Below are positions 42,687-50,970 of a DNA stretch of 64,000 nucleotides, piece by piece (the stretch's first letter is position 1; each line of letters opens with the position of its first letter). This stretch comes from UBA8941 sp963780545 (lineage in GTDB: Archaea > Thermoproteota > Bathyarchaeia > TCS64): positions 62,001 through 126,000 of the forward strand of contig CAWACK010000026.1 of NCBI GenBank assembly GCA_963780545.1, written 5' to 3'. The notes below the pieces were generated by a model. It worked only from the letters and a program-made list of their open reading frames with translations. It made no database searches and was not told the origin of the DNA. A program made the translations under genes and the position numbers.

Positions 42687-43862
42687 TTAGCAGTGGCCAA
42701 GCAAATGTTCGGCTGCACGGCTCCTGCAGAATACGATGTAGTCCTTGTAACCTAGGGCTTCGGCTTTAGTCTTTTTCCCATTACATGTGTCGAGTATCGT
42801 GTCATATATTCGCTTGCCAACACTATTGAGGCTCTCTGAGCCGTCGAGGATTGTGCTGGCGTTGATGTCCATGTTATCTTCCATCTGATTGTAGGTAATT
42901 GGGTTACCAGTGATTTTGATGACTGGGGCGATGGCATGACCGGTTGTGCTGCCCTGGCCACTTGTAAAGCAAACGACCTGCGCCCCCGCAGCGACCATGT
43001 GAGTAACAGATGGGACATCCCATCCTGTGCCGTCCTGTAGCCAGAGGCCGGTGTGAGTCGGGTGGTCAAACCGCTCCCAGTTATTCTGTAGGACACCCTG
43101 TATAGGGCGTGTCCCCCCTTTTCTAATCGCGCCGAGGCTCTTCTCCTCGATTGTAGTCAACCCGCCGTCGATGTTTCCAGCACTCATCCATCTGCTGTCA
43201 ACTCCTATCGCTTTGAGTCGTTCCTCGTCCTGATCTATCATCTTGTAAATATCATCTGCAACCTTTTTACTCACAGCTCTTCGGGCGAGGATGTGCTGAG
43301 TGCCTATCATCTCTTGAGGTTCACTGAAGATAACGGTGCCCCCCTCGTCGATGAGTTTATCGCAGGCAACTCCTACAGCTGGGTTGGCAGCGAGGCCGCT
43401 GGTGGCGTCTGAGCCACCGCACTCGACTGCTAGGGTGAGCTTACTGACAGGGAAGAGCTCTGGCTTTTGTTCTGCGATATCTTGCGCCCACCGCTGAAGT
43501 ATGCGGAGTGCTTTCTCCTGAGTCTTCAATGTTCCCCCCTCCTGCTGGATTACTAGAGTCTCAACGGGCTTCCCACTAGGTCTGACACTATCCGCTATGG
43601 TGTCGACGGTAAGTGTCTCACACCCGAGACCGAGGATCAGGACAGCAGCGACGTTGGGGTTGAGGGCAGTGCCGACGAGGTTGTGAACCACGACAGAATC
43701 GCTTCCGCACCCGTGGTACTGTGTGATGGCAACTGCACCCTCGACTTGTGCTGCGATCTTCTTCGCAGGTTCGAAGCTGCAGTCTATCGGGGCGAGGACC
43801 AGTAGGTGATTGCGAATACCAATGCTCTTATCGGTGCGGGTGTAGCCCATGAACTGTGTCAT
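42687..43862 (-). CDS. Altronate dehydratase-like enzyme, large (catalytic) subunit
   Basis: A 391-residue protein of the UxaA/GarD C-terminal family, iron-dependent dehydratases of sugar acids (altronate, galactarate) and related compounds. It shows YTRTDKSIGIRNHLLVLAPI, GCGSDSVVVHNLVGTALNPN, LAVECGGSDATSGLAANPAV and TSGQGSTTGHAIAPVIKITG. The SAF domain that is N-terminal in bacterial UxaA is encoded by the preceding separate gene, overlapping by four bases (ATGA). The substrate is a sugar acid or other alpha-hydroxy acid; altronate itself is not proven. Confidence 0.88.
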   Translation of the reverse strand: MTQFMGYTRTDKSIGIRNHLLVLAPIDCSFEPAKKIAAQVEGAVAITQYHGCGSDSVVVHNLVGTALNPNVAAVLILGLGCETLTVDTIADSVRPSGKPVETLVIQQEGGTLKTQEKALRILQRWAQDIAEQKPELFPVSKLTLAVECGGSDATSGLAANPAVGVACDKLIDEGGTVIFSEPQEMIGTQHILARRAVSKKVADDIYKMIDQDEERLKAIGVDSRWMSAGNIDGGLTTIEEKSLGAIRKGGTRPIQGVLQNNWERFDHPTHTGLWLQDGTGWDVPSVTHMVAAGAQVVCFTSGQGSTTGHAIAPVIKITGNPITYNQMEDNMDINASTILDGSESLNSVGKRIYDTILDTCNGKKTKAEALGYKDYIVFCRSRAAEHLLGHC

Positions 43863-44245
43863 AGTATCCCTTCCTCCTTCCCGCTTATTGGCATACGTGT
43901 GCTACCAACGTTGTGGGTATTCACCCATGCACCAGACTCGATGGGCCGGGTGGCGACACCTATTATCTCGCCGTACTTGATTATGTTCCCGTCCTTTGGT
44001 ATTGGCCTTATTGCGAGTTTGTGGCCGAATGGGATAAACTCAGAGATCTTCGGCTTCAGGATAACTTTACCATTAGGGTTTATTACTTCAAGCTCCTCTC
44101 CAGCATCGACTTCGCTGGTTGTAGTGGCGACGTTATCTTTCTCGTCGATCTGTATCGCCTTCTTGACCATATCGAGTATTGGATGCGTCGCCGCGTGTAA
44201 GCTTAACGCCGGCCAGGTTAAGAGGGGTGTTTTCTCTAGAGACAT
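43859..44245 (-). CDS. Altronate dehydratase-like enzyme, small SAF-domain subunit
   Basis: A 128-residue protein containing the SAF domain of UxaA-type dehydratases: KKAIQIDEKDNVATTTSEVD, then FIPFGHKLAIRPIPKDGNII and KYGEIIGVATRPIESGAWVN. The last stretch ends in the conserved G-x-W-V-H/N-T-H-N motif (WVNTHNVGS). The start ATG 44245 follows a GGGAG Shine-Dalgarno. The first 30 residues are less certain; a later start is possible. It is coupled to the large subunit by an ATGA overlap. Confidence 0.87.
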   Translation of the reverse strand: MSLEKTPLLTWPALSLHAATHPILDMVKKAIQIDEKDNVATTTSEVDAGEELEVINPNGKVILKPKISEFIPFGHKLAIRPIPKDGNIIKYGEIIGVATRPIESGAWVNTHNVGSTRMPISGKEEGIL

Positions 44246-44512
44246 TAATAACTCCCATGGAGGAGTGTTAACAGCCCTTTCCCAGAAGTATGTTCGCGCA
44301 CGCTATAGATCTCGAGGCGGGCGGTGGGTATCTCTTCGTAAAGGCATCTTGTAACATCTTTTTCACAACCTTCGTCGACTTGACATGAGAGGACTCTGAT
44401 ATTGAGAACAATCAGACACTAACCTGTCCTACACCAAATAGAAGAAATGTCTGGCATCTTTAGGTCTATACGGTTCTTATCGTATGCTTGGTCCAGAGGA
44501 ATATGTCTGAAG

Positions 44513-44791
44513 TCAGTCATCATCTATAGGCGTTGTCTCACGCAGCATCTTCTCCCCCTTCTCAGTCAGAAAGAGAACCTTACCACTCCTATAGGTTCTC
44601 TTCGAGCTGATGATTCCATGAAGTCGCATCTGCCTAAGAACACCTGGGGGGATGGACTCTGTTAGTCTACGAGCTCCTATGCTTCTGAGGTCGTCTGAGT
44701 AGAATGCGACTAGGTTCCGCATACTTAGTTCCTTGATCTCCTCCTCAAGCTCAGGTGTTAGCTCCAACGTCGTTGATTGATTTGTCTGCAT
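44513..44791 (-). CDS. Small winged-helix-like regulator
   Basis: A 92-residue protein: an N-terminal helical LTPELEEEIKELSMRNLVAF, a central helical part RSIGARRLTESIPPGVLRQM, then a wing-like LHGIISSKRTYRSGKVLFLT and EKGEKMLRE. The final part resembles a winged-helix ending (K-V-L-F-L-T-E-K-G). It is 12 bp downstream of the HTH regulator on the same strand, so they form a regulator operon. Target unknown. Confidence 0.65.
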   Translation of the reverse strand: MQTNQSTTLELTPELEEEIKELSMRNLVAFYSDDLRSIGARRLTESIPPGVLRQMRLHGIISSKRTYRSGKVLFLTEKGEKMLRETTPIDDD

Positions 44792-44803
44792 CTAGTTCAC
44801 CGA

Positions 44804-45196
44804 TTAGGTTAGGTTGAGGGAGCACGTGCATCCCCTTATATCATTAAGACCCGGCATCGCCTCCCTGTGCAACTCGCATATCAACCCTTCCGATCGGGCC
44901 GCAGCACATGCCTTACAGAGCTTTAGGAGAAGCACATCGATGGCACTCTCACTTCCTGCTATATCTGCGGATATCTCGTCGATGAGCTCCATAACCTTCC
45001 CAGATCCCTCAATTAAGGTAGCCGCAGAGCCTCCCCGCGCCCTACTGAGGTACTGAGTTATGGCGGCGGGTGTAACCCCCATCTTATTCGCGGCGTCTGA
45101 TCGTTTCATACCGTACTTCTCGACGAGCTCCCTCGCTATCTCAAGGCGGAGGGTGGGTAATATGTGCTGGACCACTATCGTGCAGGGGGGTTTCAT
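44804..45196 (-). CDS. HTH regulator with C-terminal cysteine cluster (COG2522-like)
   Basis: A 130-residue DNA-binding protein. The HTH lies at residues 18-52 (LEIARELVEKYGMKRSDAAN, KMGVTPAAITQYLSRARGG). The C-terminal half holds C94, C97, C107, C123 and C125 (CKAC, ICELH, GCTC), a likely metal or iron-sulfur sensor site. It resembles archaeal COG2522 regulators (MKPPC start, VTPAAITQYL). I chose ATG 45196 over GTG 45205. Its promoter is covered by the 45213-45245 palindrome, so autorepression is likely. It is divergent from the aldolase-like gene and upstream of the dehydratase genes, the probable targets. Confidence 0.8.
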   Translation of the reverse strand: MKPPCTIVVQHILPTLRLEIARELVEKYGMKRSDAANKMGVTPAAITQYLSRARGGSAATLIEGSGKVMELIDEISADIAGSESAIDVLLLKLCKACAAARSEGLICELHREAMPGLNDIRGCTCSLNLT

Positions 45197-45212
45197 GGCT
45201 CCCACTAATTTC

Positions 45213-45245
45213 TTTAACGCCGTTAATATATTTAACGGCGTTACA
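45213..45245. promoter_or_regulatory. Palindromic operator overlapping a TATA box
   Basis: TTTAACGCCGTTAA (45213-45226) and TTTAACGGCGTTA (45231-45243) are arms of an inverted repeat with 11-bp matching cores, TAACGCCGTTA and TAACGGCGTTA. Each core is itself nearly palindromic. The AT-rich centre (taatatattta) is a good TATA box about 29-37 bp from ATG 45196 on the minus strand. This layout fits a repressor site over the promoter of the adjacent HTH gene. Confidence 0.75.
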
Positions 45246-45457
45246 TTAAGTAATCTAATCTAAATTTAAGGTGATGGCGACTTTTTTTTGCTGATTTTTC
45301 GCGCCGGCCACCATCTCTAGCTAGATAGAAACTTAAGAGCGTTTTCTTCCACGATCGACATTAGAGCTTTCCTTTAAGAGACTATAATTTGGCCATCCTC
45401 ACCGCCACATCCGAAATTATTTAAATTCGGTTGGAGGTTCATTTCTTTCGACATCCT

Positions 45458-46339
45458 ATGAAGGATATAGGCGGAGTCATCCCTCTCGTACCTACACCTC
45501 TGAATAAGAAGGGTGGTGTGGATGTTGAGGGACTGAAGAAGGTTATCGATTACGAATTCGATAACGAGTGTGATGGGGTAGGTGTACTCGCTGGTATCGG
45601 CGAAGGTTACCTGATGGGCAACTCGGAGTGGACGAAGATAGTGACGGCAGCCGTTGACCATGTCAACAGCAGGGGCCCATTGGTCGTTGGATGCGCCGCT
45701 ATGGGAACAGCCATAGCCGTTGAGATGGTAAAGCAGTGCTCAAACCTCGGCGCCGACGCCATTCTCTCATTTAACCCATTGGCGTTCAGGCGGTACACAG
45801 TCGAGGAGACATATATGCATTTTAAGGCCCAGGCCGAGGCAATGGATTTGACGCTTATCCCTTACGCTCGAGAGGACGACCCTATTGCCAATGAAGTCAT
45901 AACTCGCCTCGTCGATGAGAGGCTGATAAAGCACATGAAGTACGCCTACAGGAATTGTGGTATACTTAAGCAACTGACAACTATGACGGGTGATAAGTTA
46001 TTCCGGTTCTGCGGTGCGGACCCATGGACTCTGAGGTTCCTGCTGCTGGGTTGCCGAGGTATAATGACGGCGACTGCGGCAATTTTCCCTAAGGAGAACA
46101 TTAAGTTGTTGAAACTTGTACAGGAGGGGAAGATCAAGGAGGCGAGGGAGTACTGGTATGAGAAATTCCTTCCCTGGAATGACGCAGGCTTTTACGAGAA
46201 CTGGCAGTGGGCCCACAAGTACGCGATGATGCGGATGGGTGTCATGAAAACGGATGAGATGGCAGCACCCCAGGCGAAGGGAGCTGACTATCAAAAGGCT
46301 GAGATAGATTCGTTACTCAAACACCTCGGTAAGATCTAA
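45458..46339 (+). CDS. DHDPS/NAL-superfamily aldolase-like protein
   Basis: A 293-residue TIM barrel of the dihydrodipicolinate synthase/N-acetylneuraminate lyase superfamily. The start KDIGGVIPLVPTPLNKKGGV and the Schiff-base lysine region LIKHMKYAYRNCG are present. The usual G-T-T-G-E phosphate/carboxylate loop reads AGIGEG, and the catalytic tyrosine motif P-Y-Y is NPLAFRRY. It is therefore unlikely to be DapA; sugar-acid or keto-acid cleavage or dehydration fits the neighbouring altronate-type dehydratase. I chose ATG 45458 over the TTG at 45431. It is divergent from the palindromic operator. Confidence 0.82.
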   Translation: MKDIGGVIPLVPTPLNKKGGVDVEGLKKVIDYEFDNECDGVGVLAGIGEGYLMGNSEWTKIVTAAVDHVNSRGPLVVGCAAMGTAIAVEMVKQCSNLGADAILSFNPLAFRRYTVEETYMHFKAQAEAMDLTLIPYAREDDPIANEVITRLVDERLIKHMKYAYRNCGILKQLTTMTGDKLFRFCGADPWTLRFLLLGCRGIMTATAAIFPKENIKLLKLVQEGKIKEAREYWYEKFLPWNDAGFYENWQWAHKYAMMRMGVMKTDEMAAPQAKGADYQKAEIDSLLKHLGKI

Positions 46340-46531
46340 TCATCTATAGAGTTTGTGAAGAGTTTACTGGCTCAATGGTAATCTTTTAGGTTGGATATGT
46401 ACGTGAACATAGTCACTGCTGAGCCAATAATTTTAGATGAAATTATTGCCGCAGGGGTTGATATGAATTCGACGAATTATCGAAAAATGCCTTGTTGTAA
46501 AGTGTGTATTGCTCATGCACTAAGACTCTAG

Positions 46532-47803
46532 TTAAGGTTTGACTCTATCCAAATAGGAGGTTGGAATGCCACTTGTTCCGTCGGGTAGAACGGCAACTTT
46601 GGGACTTCCTGCATGGTGTTGCTTCAGCTCCTCGATGACTTCGTCCCACTTCTTGTACCACATGACAATACCGGGGGCGCCGAGACGCTCCTCTAGGCTC
46701 TTAAAGTTGTAGGGACCATAGACTATGAGACGAGCGCCTCTGGTGAGGTTACGAGCCTTACCGCTCCAGAGGCTGGAGCCAATGTACTTGCCATGGTTGT
46801 TGAATATCCAGTGGTTAATGTCACCTTCAGGGTCGTTGGCTATTAGAACGATGGAGCCATCCTGTTTGATAGATTCCTGGGCTGGCCAGAGGCCAAGATA
46901 GGGTTCGTTTGCGCGCATGTAGCTGTTCACAACGACGATGTCCATTTCCGTCGGGGAATCGGTCTTGTGCCACCTTAGGACGCCTTGGGACGCCTTTCGC
47001 TGAGTCTCGACGAAGTCACCAGCGTAGGTCTCGATAGGGTCGCGATGTAGGTTGAGAACTGAATCGATCTTGAAGTCGAGGCCGGCCATTCGTGCGGTTT
47101 CCTCGGCGTCAAGACGTAGGACGTTGCCATCGTTGACCATATAGCCGGTGCTGGGGTGGGGATTGAGGCCTGGGCCGAAGCCGCCGAGGTGGCCATGGTT
47201 TTGGCGGATAGTCTCTATGCCTGCGACTCCTGGGCTGATTATTTTACCCCCGCCACTGAAGCCGCTCATCCTATGGTAAAGGACGCTGCCGATGCCTATC
47301 TTTAGGTCGCAAGCCATGACCTCGGAGTTTATCCAGACGGGGGTATCATAGCTAGTGGTGCCAATTTTCTCGGTCATTTCGTAGGGGTTGTGGTTGTAGA
47401 CGGGGTATCGATCGAGTATATCCTCACCGAGTTTCTTGGCGAAGAGTTGGCGGCCGAAAGTGCCGTGACTTCCTGGGGCGACGATGAAGCGGATGCAGTC
47501 GTCCTTTATGCCTGCTTTCTTTATCTCCTCGAGGACGATGGGGGCGTATTGGCTTGTTTTGGTGGGTCGCGTCGAGTCGTCGAAGATAATGACCGCCTCC
47601 TTTCGGTCTTTTGCCAGCTTCGCCAATGGTTTCGTGCCCAGCGGGTTCCTGATCGCTTTTCTTATCTCGGTCTTCGTAAGTCCCCTCTGGTCTTCGCCTG
47701 CCATCTTGCAGCGTTGGACCTTCCATCTGGATGGAAATGCGAGTTGGATGGGGCTATCCTTGAACCATGGTTGCCCGGGCACCTCAACTAGAATATCTGA
47801 CAA
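46532..47803 (-). CDS. LarA-like nickel-dependent racemase/epimerase
   Basis: A protein of about 423 residues of the lactate-racemase LarA (DUF2088) family, which uses a nickel-pincer nucleotide to racemise or epimerise alpha-hydroxy acids. Motifs: AVIIFDDSTRPTKTSQYAPI, FIVAPGSHGTFGRQLF with a conserved His, YPVYNHNPYEMTEKIG, and VLYHRMSGFSGGGKIISPGV, then RANEPYLGLWPAQESIK. A TATA-like tattatatct lies just upstream of the longest start (GTG 47839), which would be too close, so I suggest TTG 47803 (MSDILVEVPG). LarB/C/E cofactor genes are not in this window. Substrate is probably a hydroxy or sugar acid. Confidence 0.85.
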   Translation of the reverse strand: MSDILVEVPGQPWFKDSPIQLAFPSRWKVQRCKMAGEDQRGLTKTEIRKAIRNPLGTKPLAKLAKDRKEAVIIFDDSTRPTKTSQYAPIVLEEIKKAGIKDDCIRFIVAPGSHGTFGRQLFAKKLGEDILDRYPVYNHNPYEMTEKIGTTSYDTPVWINSEVMACDLKIGIGSVLYHRMSGFSGGGKIISPGVAGIETIRQNHGHLGGFGPGLNPHPSTGYMVNDGNVLRLDAEETARMAGLDFKIDSVLNLHRDPIETYAGDFVETQRKASQGVLRWHKTDSPTEMDIVVVNSYMRANEPYLGLWPAQESIKQDGSIVLIANDPEGDINHWIFNNHGKYIGSSLWSGKARNLTRGARLIVYGPYNFKSLEERLGAPGIVMWYKKWDEVIEELKQHHAGSPKVAVLPDGTSGIPTSYLDRVKP

Positions 47804-47906
47804 GCCAATACCTCTCAGAATCTTGAGGTGAAGAAGCACATAGGAGAGATATAATACCCTCTCTCGCGAGTGCAGGTAATTAAATGGGTTCTATTCAGGG
47901 GTTTTA

Positions 47907-48734
47907 TTATTCTCCTAGTAAATCTTTGACTCGTTTGATTGCGAGTGCTGCGCCTAAGGAGGGTTCGTTCATGTATGCTGTAACTAACTCAATGGTGCAA
48001 TATCCCTCGTAATTGGCCTCTTCAATCTCGCGAAAAAGCTGACGAAGCGGAATACTTCCGTCCCCAGGCATCATATGGGTATCTGAATGACCATCGCTGT
48101 CAATGATATGCATATGGCGTAAGCGGTCGCCAAGTTTTTCAAAATATGTCATAATAGGTTCATGGTTACAGAAGGGTGGACAGATATCACACATCCCAAC
48201 CAGACGTTCAGAACCAACTTCATTGAGAGCCGTGATCAGGTCGTTACAGGTGACCACAACGTTGCTTTCATATTGAGTGAGGGGTTCCAAAACCAGATCT
48301 AAGCAAATGCTTTCGGCATGGCTTGCAAGCTCTTTGAGATTCTTGATCAAGCGAGGCCAATATTCATTTCTTGTAGTTTCGTAGCCAGCATGACCTGCAG
48401 AGATCAACGTGAAGCCAGCGTCCATTTCTTTAGCCATATCCATAGAAAGTTTGATGTAGTCCAAGCTTTCGCGGCGCATTGATTCAGAACCGATCATCAT
48501 ATTATAGGGATACATGTTCATTTCCGGGGTGTACCCAATAACTGACAAATTATATTTTCGGGATAGTTCCTTAATCTCTCGAATTCCCCCTGCTTTGAGA
48601 TCGAAAGGATAAGCGTGCGGGCGACCTCCCCAGATCTCGATTCCATCATAGCCAAACCGCGCTGCATCCTTGAAAGCTCTCTCAAGGGGTAGGCGCATGT
48701 AACCCATTGTGAACATGCCAATTTTCATTTTCAT
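47907..48734 (-). CDS. Sugar-phosphate isomerase/epimerase, fructoselysine 3-epimerase (FrlC)-like
   Basis: A 275-residue xylose-isomerase-like TIM barrel. Metal ligands are seen in LVLEPLTQYESN (Glu), GMCDICPPF (Asp), RHMHIIDSDGHSDTH (His) and CTIELVTAYMNEP (Glu). The segments GYDGIEIWGGRPHA, DLKAGGIREIKEL, IGYTPEMNMYPYNMM and MRRESLDYIKLSMDMAKEMD closely match enterobacterial FrlC as I remember it, far more than generic IolE or psicose epimerases. FrlC interconverts fructoselysine and psicoselysine. Bacterial-like sequence and AT-rich flanks suggest lateral transfer. No frlA/B/D genes adjoin it. Confidence 0.85.
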   Translation of the reverse strand: MKMKIGMFTMGYMRLPLERAFKDAARFGYDGIEIWGGRPHAYPFDLKAGGIREIKELSRKYNLSVIGYTPEMNMYPYNMMIGSESMRRESLDYIKLSMDMAKEMDAGFTLISAGHAGYETTRNEYWPRLIKNLKELASHAESICLDLVLEPLTQYESNVVVTCNDLITALNEVGSERLVGMCDICPPFCNHEPIMTYFEKLGDRLRHMHIIDSDGHSDTHMMPGDGSIPLRQLFREIEEANYEGYCTIELVTAYMNEPSLGAALAIKRVKDLLGE

Positions 48735-48974
48735 TTCACCTTCATATTTTGTAGGTGACTCGGTATACTGATATTGGAGAGTAATATTATCAAGATAAGT
48801 CCTTCAATTAAAACTTCATTTCTACTTTTGAAGCGTGCGTGAACTAAAGTGGTGCCCACAGAATCAGTATATTATTAACAATTCCTGCCTCGATCTGTGG
48901 CGATTTAACTATTGAGACCCAAAATATTAATCGGATTTTTATAGAATGGTATAACGGGCTCGCAAAATGAGCCA

Positions 48975-49342
48975 TTAGTAATGCATTGATTGTTCTTTAA
49001 CGAAATCTGCTGTAGGGCCGATAGTTTTCCTCATAAGGACCTCAGAGTACCCCGACACGATGAGATCCTTTAAATCACCCACAACTTCGTATCCACTCCT
49101 CTCGAACTCGCATGTAAGCTAGACTAATGAACACGTTTGGCGCCACTCTTTGAAGCATAATGACCGACCACTAGCACTCGCAACCGACTGAATTACCATA
49201 GAGCGCCATTCATTATCTTCAACGAAGCTCGATCTCTCTTGAGTGTCATCCACGGCTCTGAGCCCGACATCATACTCGCGCAGAGCTCTGCTTCTCCAGA
49301 GTTCTGAAGTTTACTGATTTTAGTTTCTCTTTTCTTATCCAT
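48975..49342 (-). pseudogene. GNAT acetyltransferase, decayed
   Basis: Starting at ATG 49342, one frame reads KISKLQNSGEAELCASMMSG then SEPWMTLKRDRASLKIMN and stops. A second frame gives APNVFIS, and the third ends FERSGYEVVGDLKDLIVSGY, SEVLMRKTIGPTADFVKEQ at TAA 48975-48977. These are the beginning, middle and end of a common archaeal GNAT family (S-E-P-W-x-T start, Y-E-R-x-G-Y-E-V-V-G end). About 80 bases are missing and there are several frame changes plus an in-frame TAG. It lies within the otherwise gene-free 48735-49499 region. Confidence 0.72.
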
Positions 49343-49499
49343 TGAATTTTCGCCTCGACCAAAAAATATATGGATTCCTAACTAGCTACGCACATACAAA
49401 ATTAAACTTGTACTCTTCGAAATTCTGGTTATCTGAGACTCAATAAAAGTTCAGAATTATAAATAACTCCAAATAATTCACCTTAATATGCTCAAAGAG

Positions 49500-50102
49500 T
49501 TAATCATTGTATCTTTTTCTTAAAGCAGGTGCCGTTCGAAGGATTATCAAGGCCCGCTCGAAGGCGTCTACCCACTCAGCAAGTTCCATCTGCCTCGCAG
49601 TTGGGCTAAGGACGCCATGGTCTTCGCCCCTCCCGATCTCCCTAGAAATCCGACTTCTGTAGACGCTGAGGCTCCGATCCCCAATCCTGTCGATCTCGAA
49701 CCAGTCCTCGCTGAGGAGTACAACCCTGGGAACCCGTGGTGCACCCATAATTCTGAGCTCATCACGGAGTTTAGGCGAGGTTTCACGGTCGATGATTCGA
49801 AGCTCCGCCTTGTTACCAACTGCTTCAATGATCTTCACAATGTATGGAGCAACTCTAGCACAGTCCAAACACCACGTCGCACCAACCATAAGCGCCCGTA
49901 TCGACCTATTGTAGCCCGTGAGCCGTTGCTTCTGATCTTCAGTGAGTCGCGGGGCACGCTCCGATGCGTCTATCCAGCGCTGCGCTTGTTCTAAGGGGGA
50001 TCCCTTCAGAAATTCCTCCAAATGCTTCGCTGATCCCCAACTCGTCTCCCAAAGTCCTGATCTGACATCGTAGTAAATAGGAGACTCATCTTGACCACTC
50101 AT
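49500..50102 (-). CDS. Thioredoxin-like protein
   Basis: A 200-residue protein with a thioredoxin-fold domain (about residues 65-150): IRALMVGATWCLDCARVAPY carries the redox motif CLDC, followed by ELRIIDRETSP and the cis-proline region GAPRVPRVVLLSEDW. Flanking N- and C-terminal helices are longer than in classic thioredoxin. No signal peptide or membrane anchor is seen, so it is cytoplasmic. Related to bacterial thioredoxin-family proteins of unknown partner. It precedes the PIG-L gene set in the reverse direction; spacing to it is 39 bp. Confidence 0.85.
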   Translation of the reverse strand: MSGQDESPIYYDVRSGLWETSWGSAKHLEEFLKGSPLEQAQRWIDASERAPRLTEDQKQRLTGYNRSIRALMVGATWCLDCARVAPYIVKIIEAVGNKAELRIIDRETSPKLRDELRIMGAPRVPRVVLLSEDWFEIDRIGDRSLSVYRSRISREIGRGEDHGVLSPTARQMELAEWVDAFERALIILRTAPALRKRYND

Positions 50103-50141
50103 AAACTGAGAAATCCGAACCGCCGAATTAATAGGATTCTC

Positions 50142-50888
50142 CTAAACTTTTGAGGGAATGATACGACTATAGCTTCTTCTAAGCCAACCTTCATAGAGGT
50201 CGTTTAATGGGCTTGGTATTAACGGATCGTACTTCGCGTATACTTCGAAGACTGCACGTTTCCTAAAGTATGTTACATCTGGCAGGTTTGGGGGCTTAAG
50301 GTCACAGTTGTAGCCCCTGAAGAGCATGAGAGGGGATCCTGTTCGCTTCGCTGCTTCGATGGCAAATCGTCCCGCATAAATGTGGTCGAGATGGTCGCAG
50401 CCGGTGACCCAACCTTCCGGGTCAAGTGTTGAGACTAGTTTGGCATTAGCCAGTCGATTGATTTCTGTGAGAGTCCTCATAAGTTCCTCTTTGGTGTATT
50501 TGTAGGTGCCGTCGACCGTCTCCACTTCTTCCCCCTCCCATATTCGCTCCAGCGATCTGCTCTGAGGCTGCTCGTTGCTGAAACTTCCGCCATCGGGTAG
50601 GCGAAGGAACACCAGCCTCGTTTTTCCATCCTCGGAAACGGAAGATGCGATCTCTCTTTCGACGACTTTCAGGACTTCGCCTCTCCAGCCTAGTGCACCC
50701 ATGACTGAATAGGCAGCGCGTTCTCCATCTTCCCGCCCACGCCAGTAGCTATTATCAGCAATACCGGCGTCTCCCGCTGTCAAGTAAATCGTCCATACTC
50801 CCTCATCGGAGGTAACATCCTCGGAGAGGCAAGGGCTCATGAAGATGAGGTCGTCGTCCTGGTGTGCTGAAATGTAGAGGCGAGCCAT
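50142..50888 (-). CDS. PIG-L/LmbE-family deacetylase
   Basis: A 248-residue zinc-dependent N-deacetylase of the PIG-L/LmbE family, acting on GlcNAc-containing or similar amide substrates. The metal motif appears as YISAHQDDDLIFMSPCL at the N-terminus and a second site in WVTGCDHLDHIYAGRFAIE. I chose ATG 50888 (MARLYISAHQDDD) over the longest start at 50906. H-Q-D-D replaces the more frequent H-P-D-D motif, which is seen in some members. It may act on sugar or amino-sugar derivatives from the surrounding catabolic region. Confidence 0.88.
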   Translation of the reverse strand: MARLYISAHQDDDLIFMSPCLSEDVTSDEGVWTIYLTAGDAGIADNSYWRGREDGERAAYSVMGALGWRGEVLKVVEREIASSVSEDGKTRLVFLRLPDGGSFSNEQPQSRSLERIWEGEEVETVDGTYKYTKEELMRTLTEINRLANAKLVSTLDPEGWVTGCDHLDHIYAGRFAIEAAKRTGSPLMLFRGYNCDLKPPNLPDVTYFRKRAVFEVYAKYDPLIPSPLNDLYEGWLRRSYSRIIPSKV

Positions 50889-50970
50889 GGTTAAACAAGG
50901 GCACATCGTACTCTAAAAATTAGTGCCAAAAAGCACAGTTTAGAATACTTAGTTTGGCGAATAGTGGAGT

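Noticed and set aside
49118..49130. In-frame TAG read as pyrrolysine in the GNAT remnant
   Set aside because: The gene also has frame changes and a deletion, so the TAG is best explained by decay.
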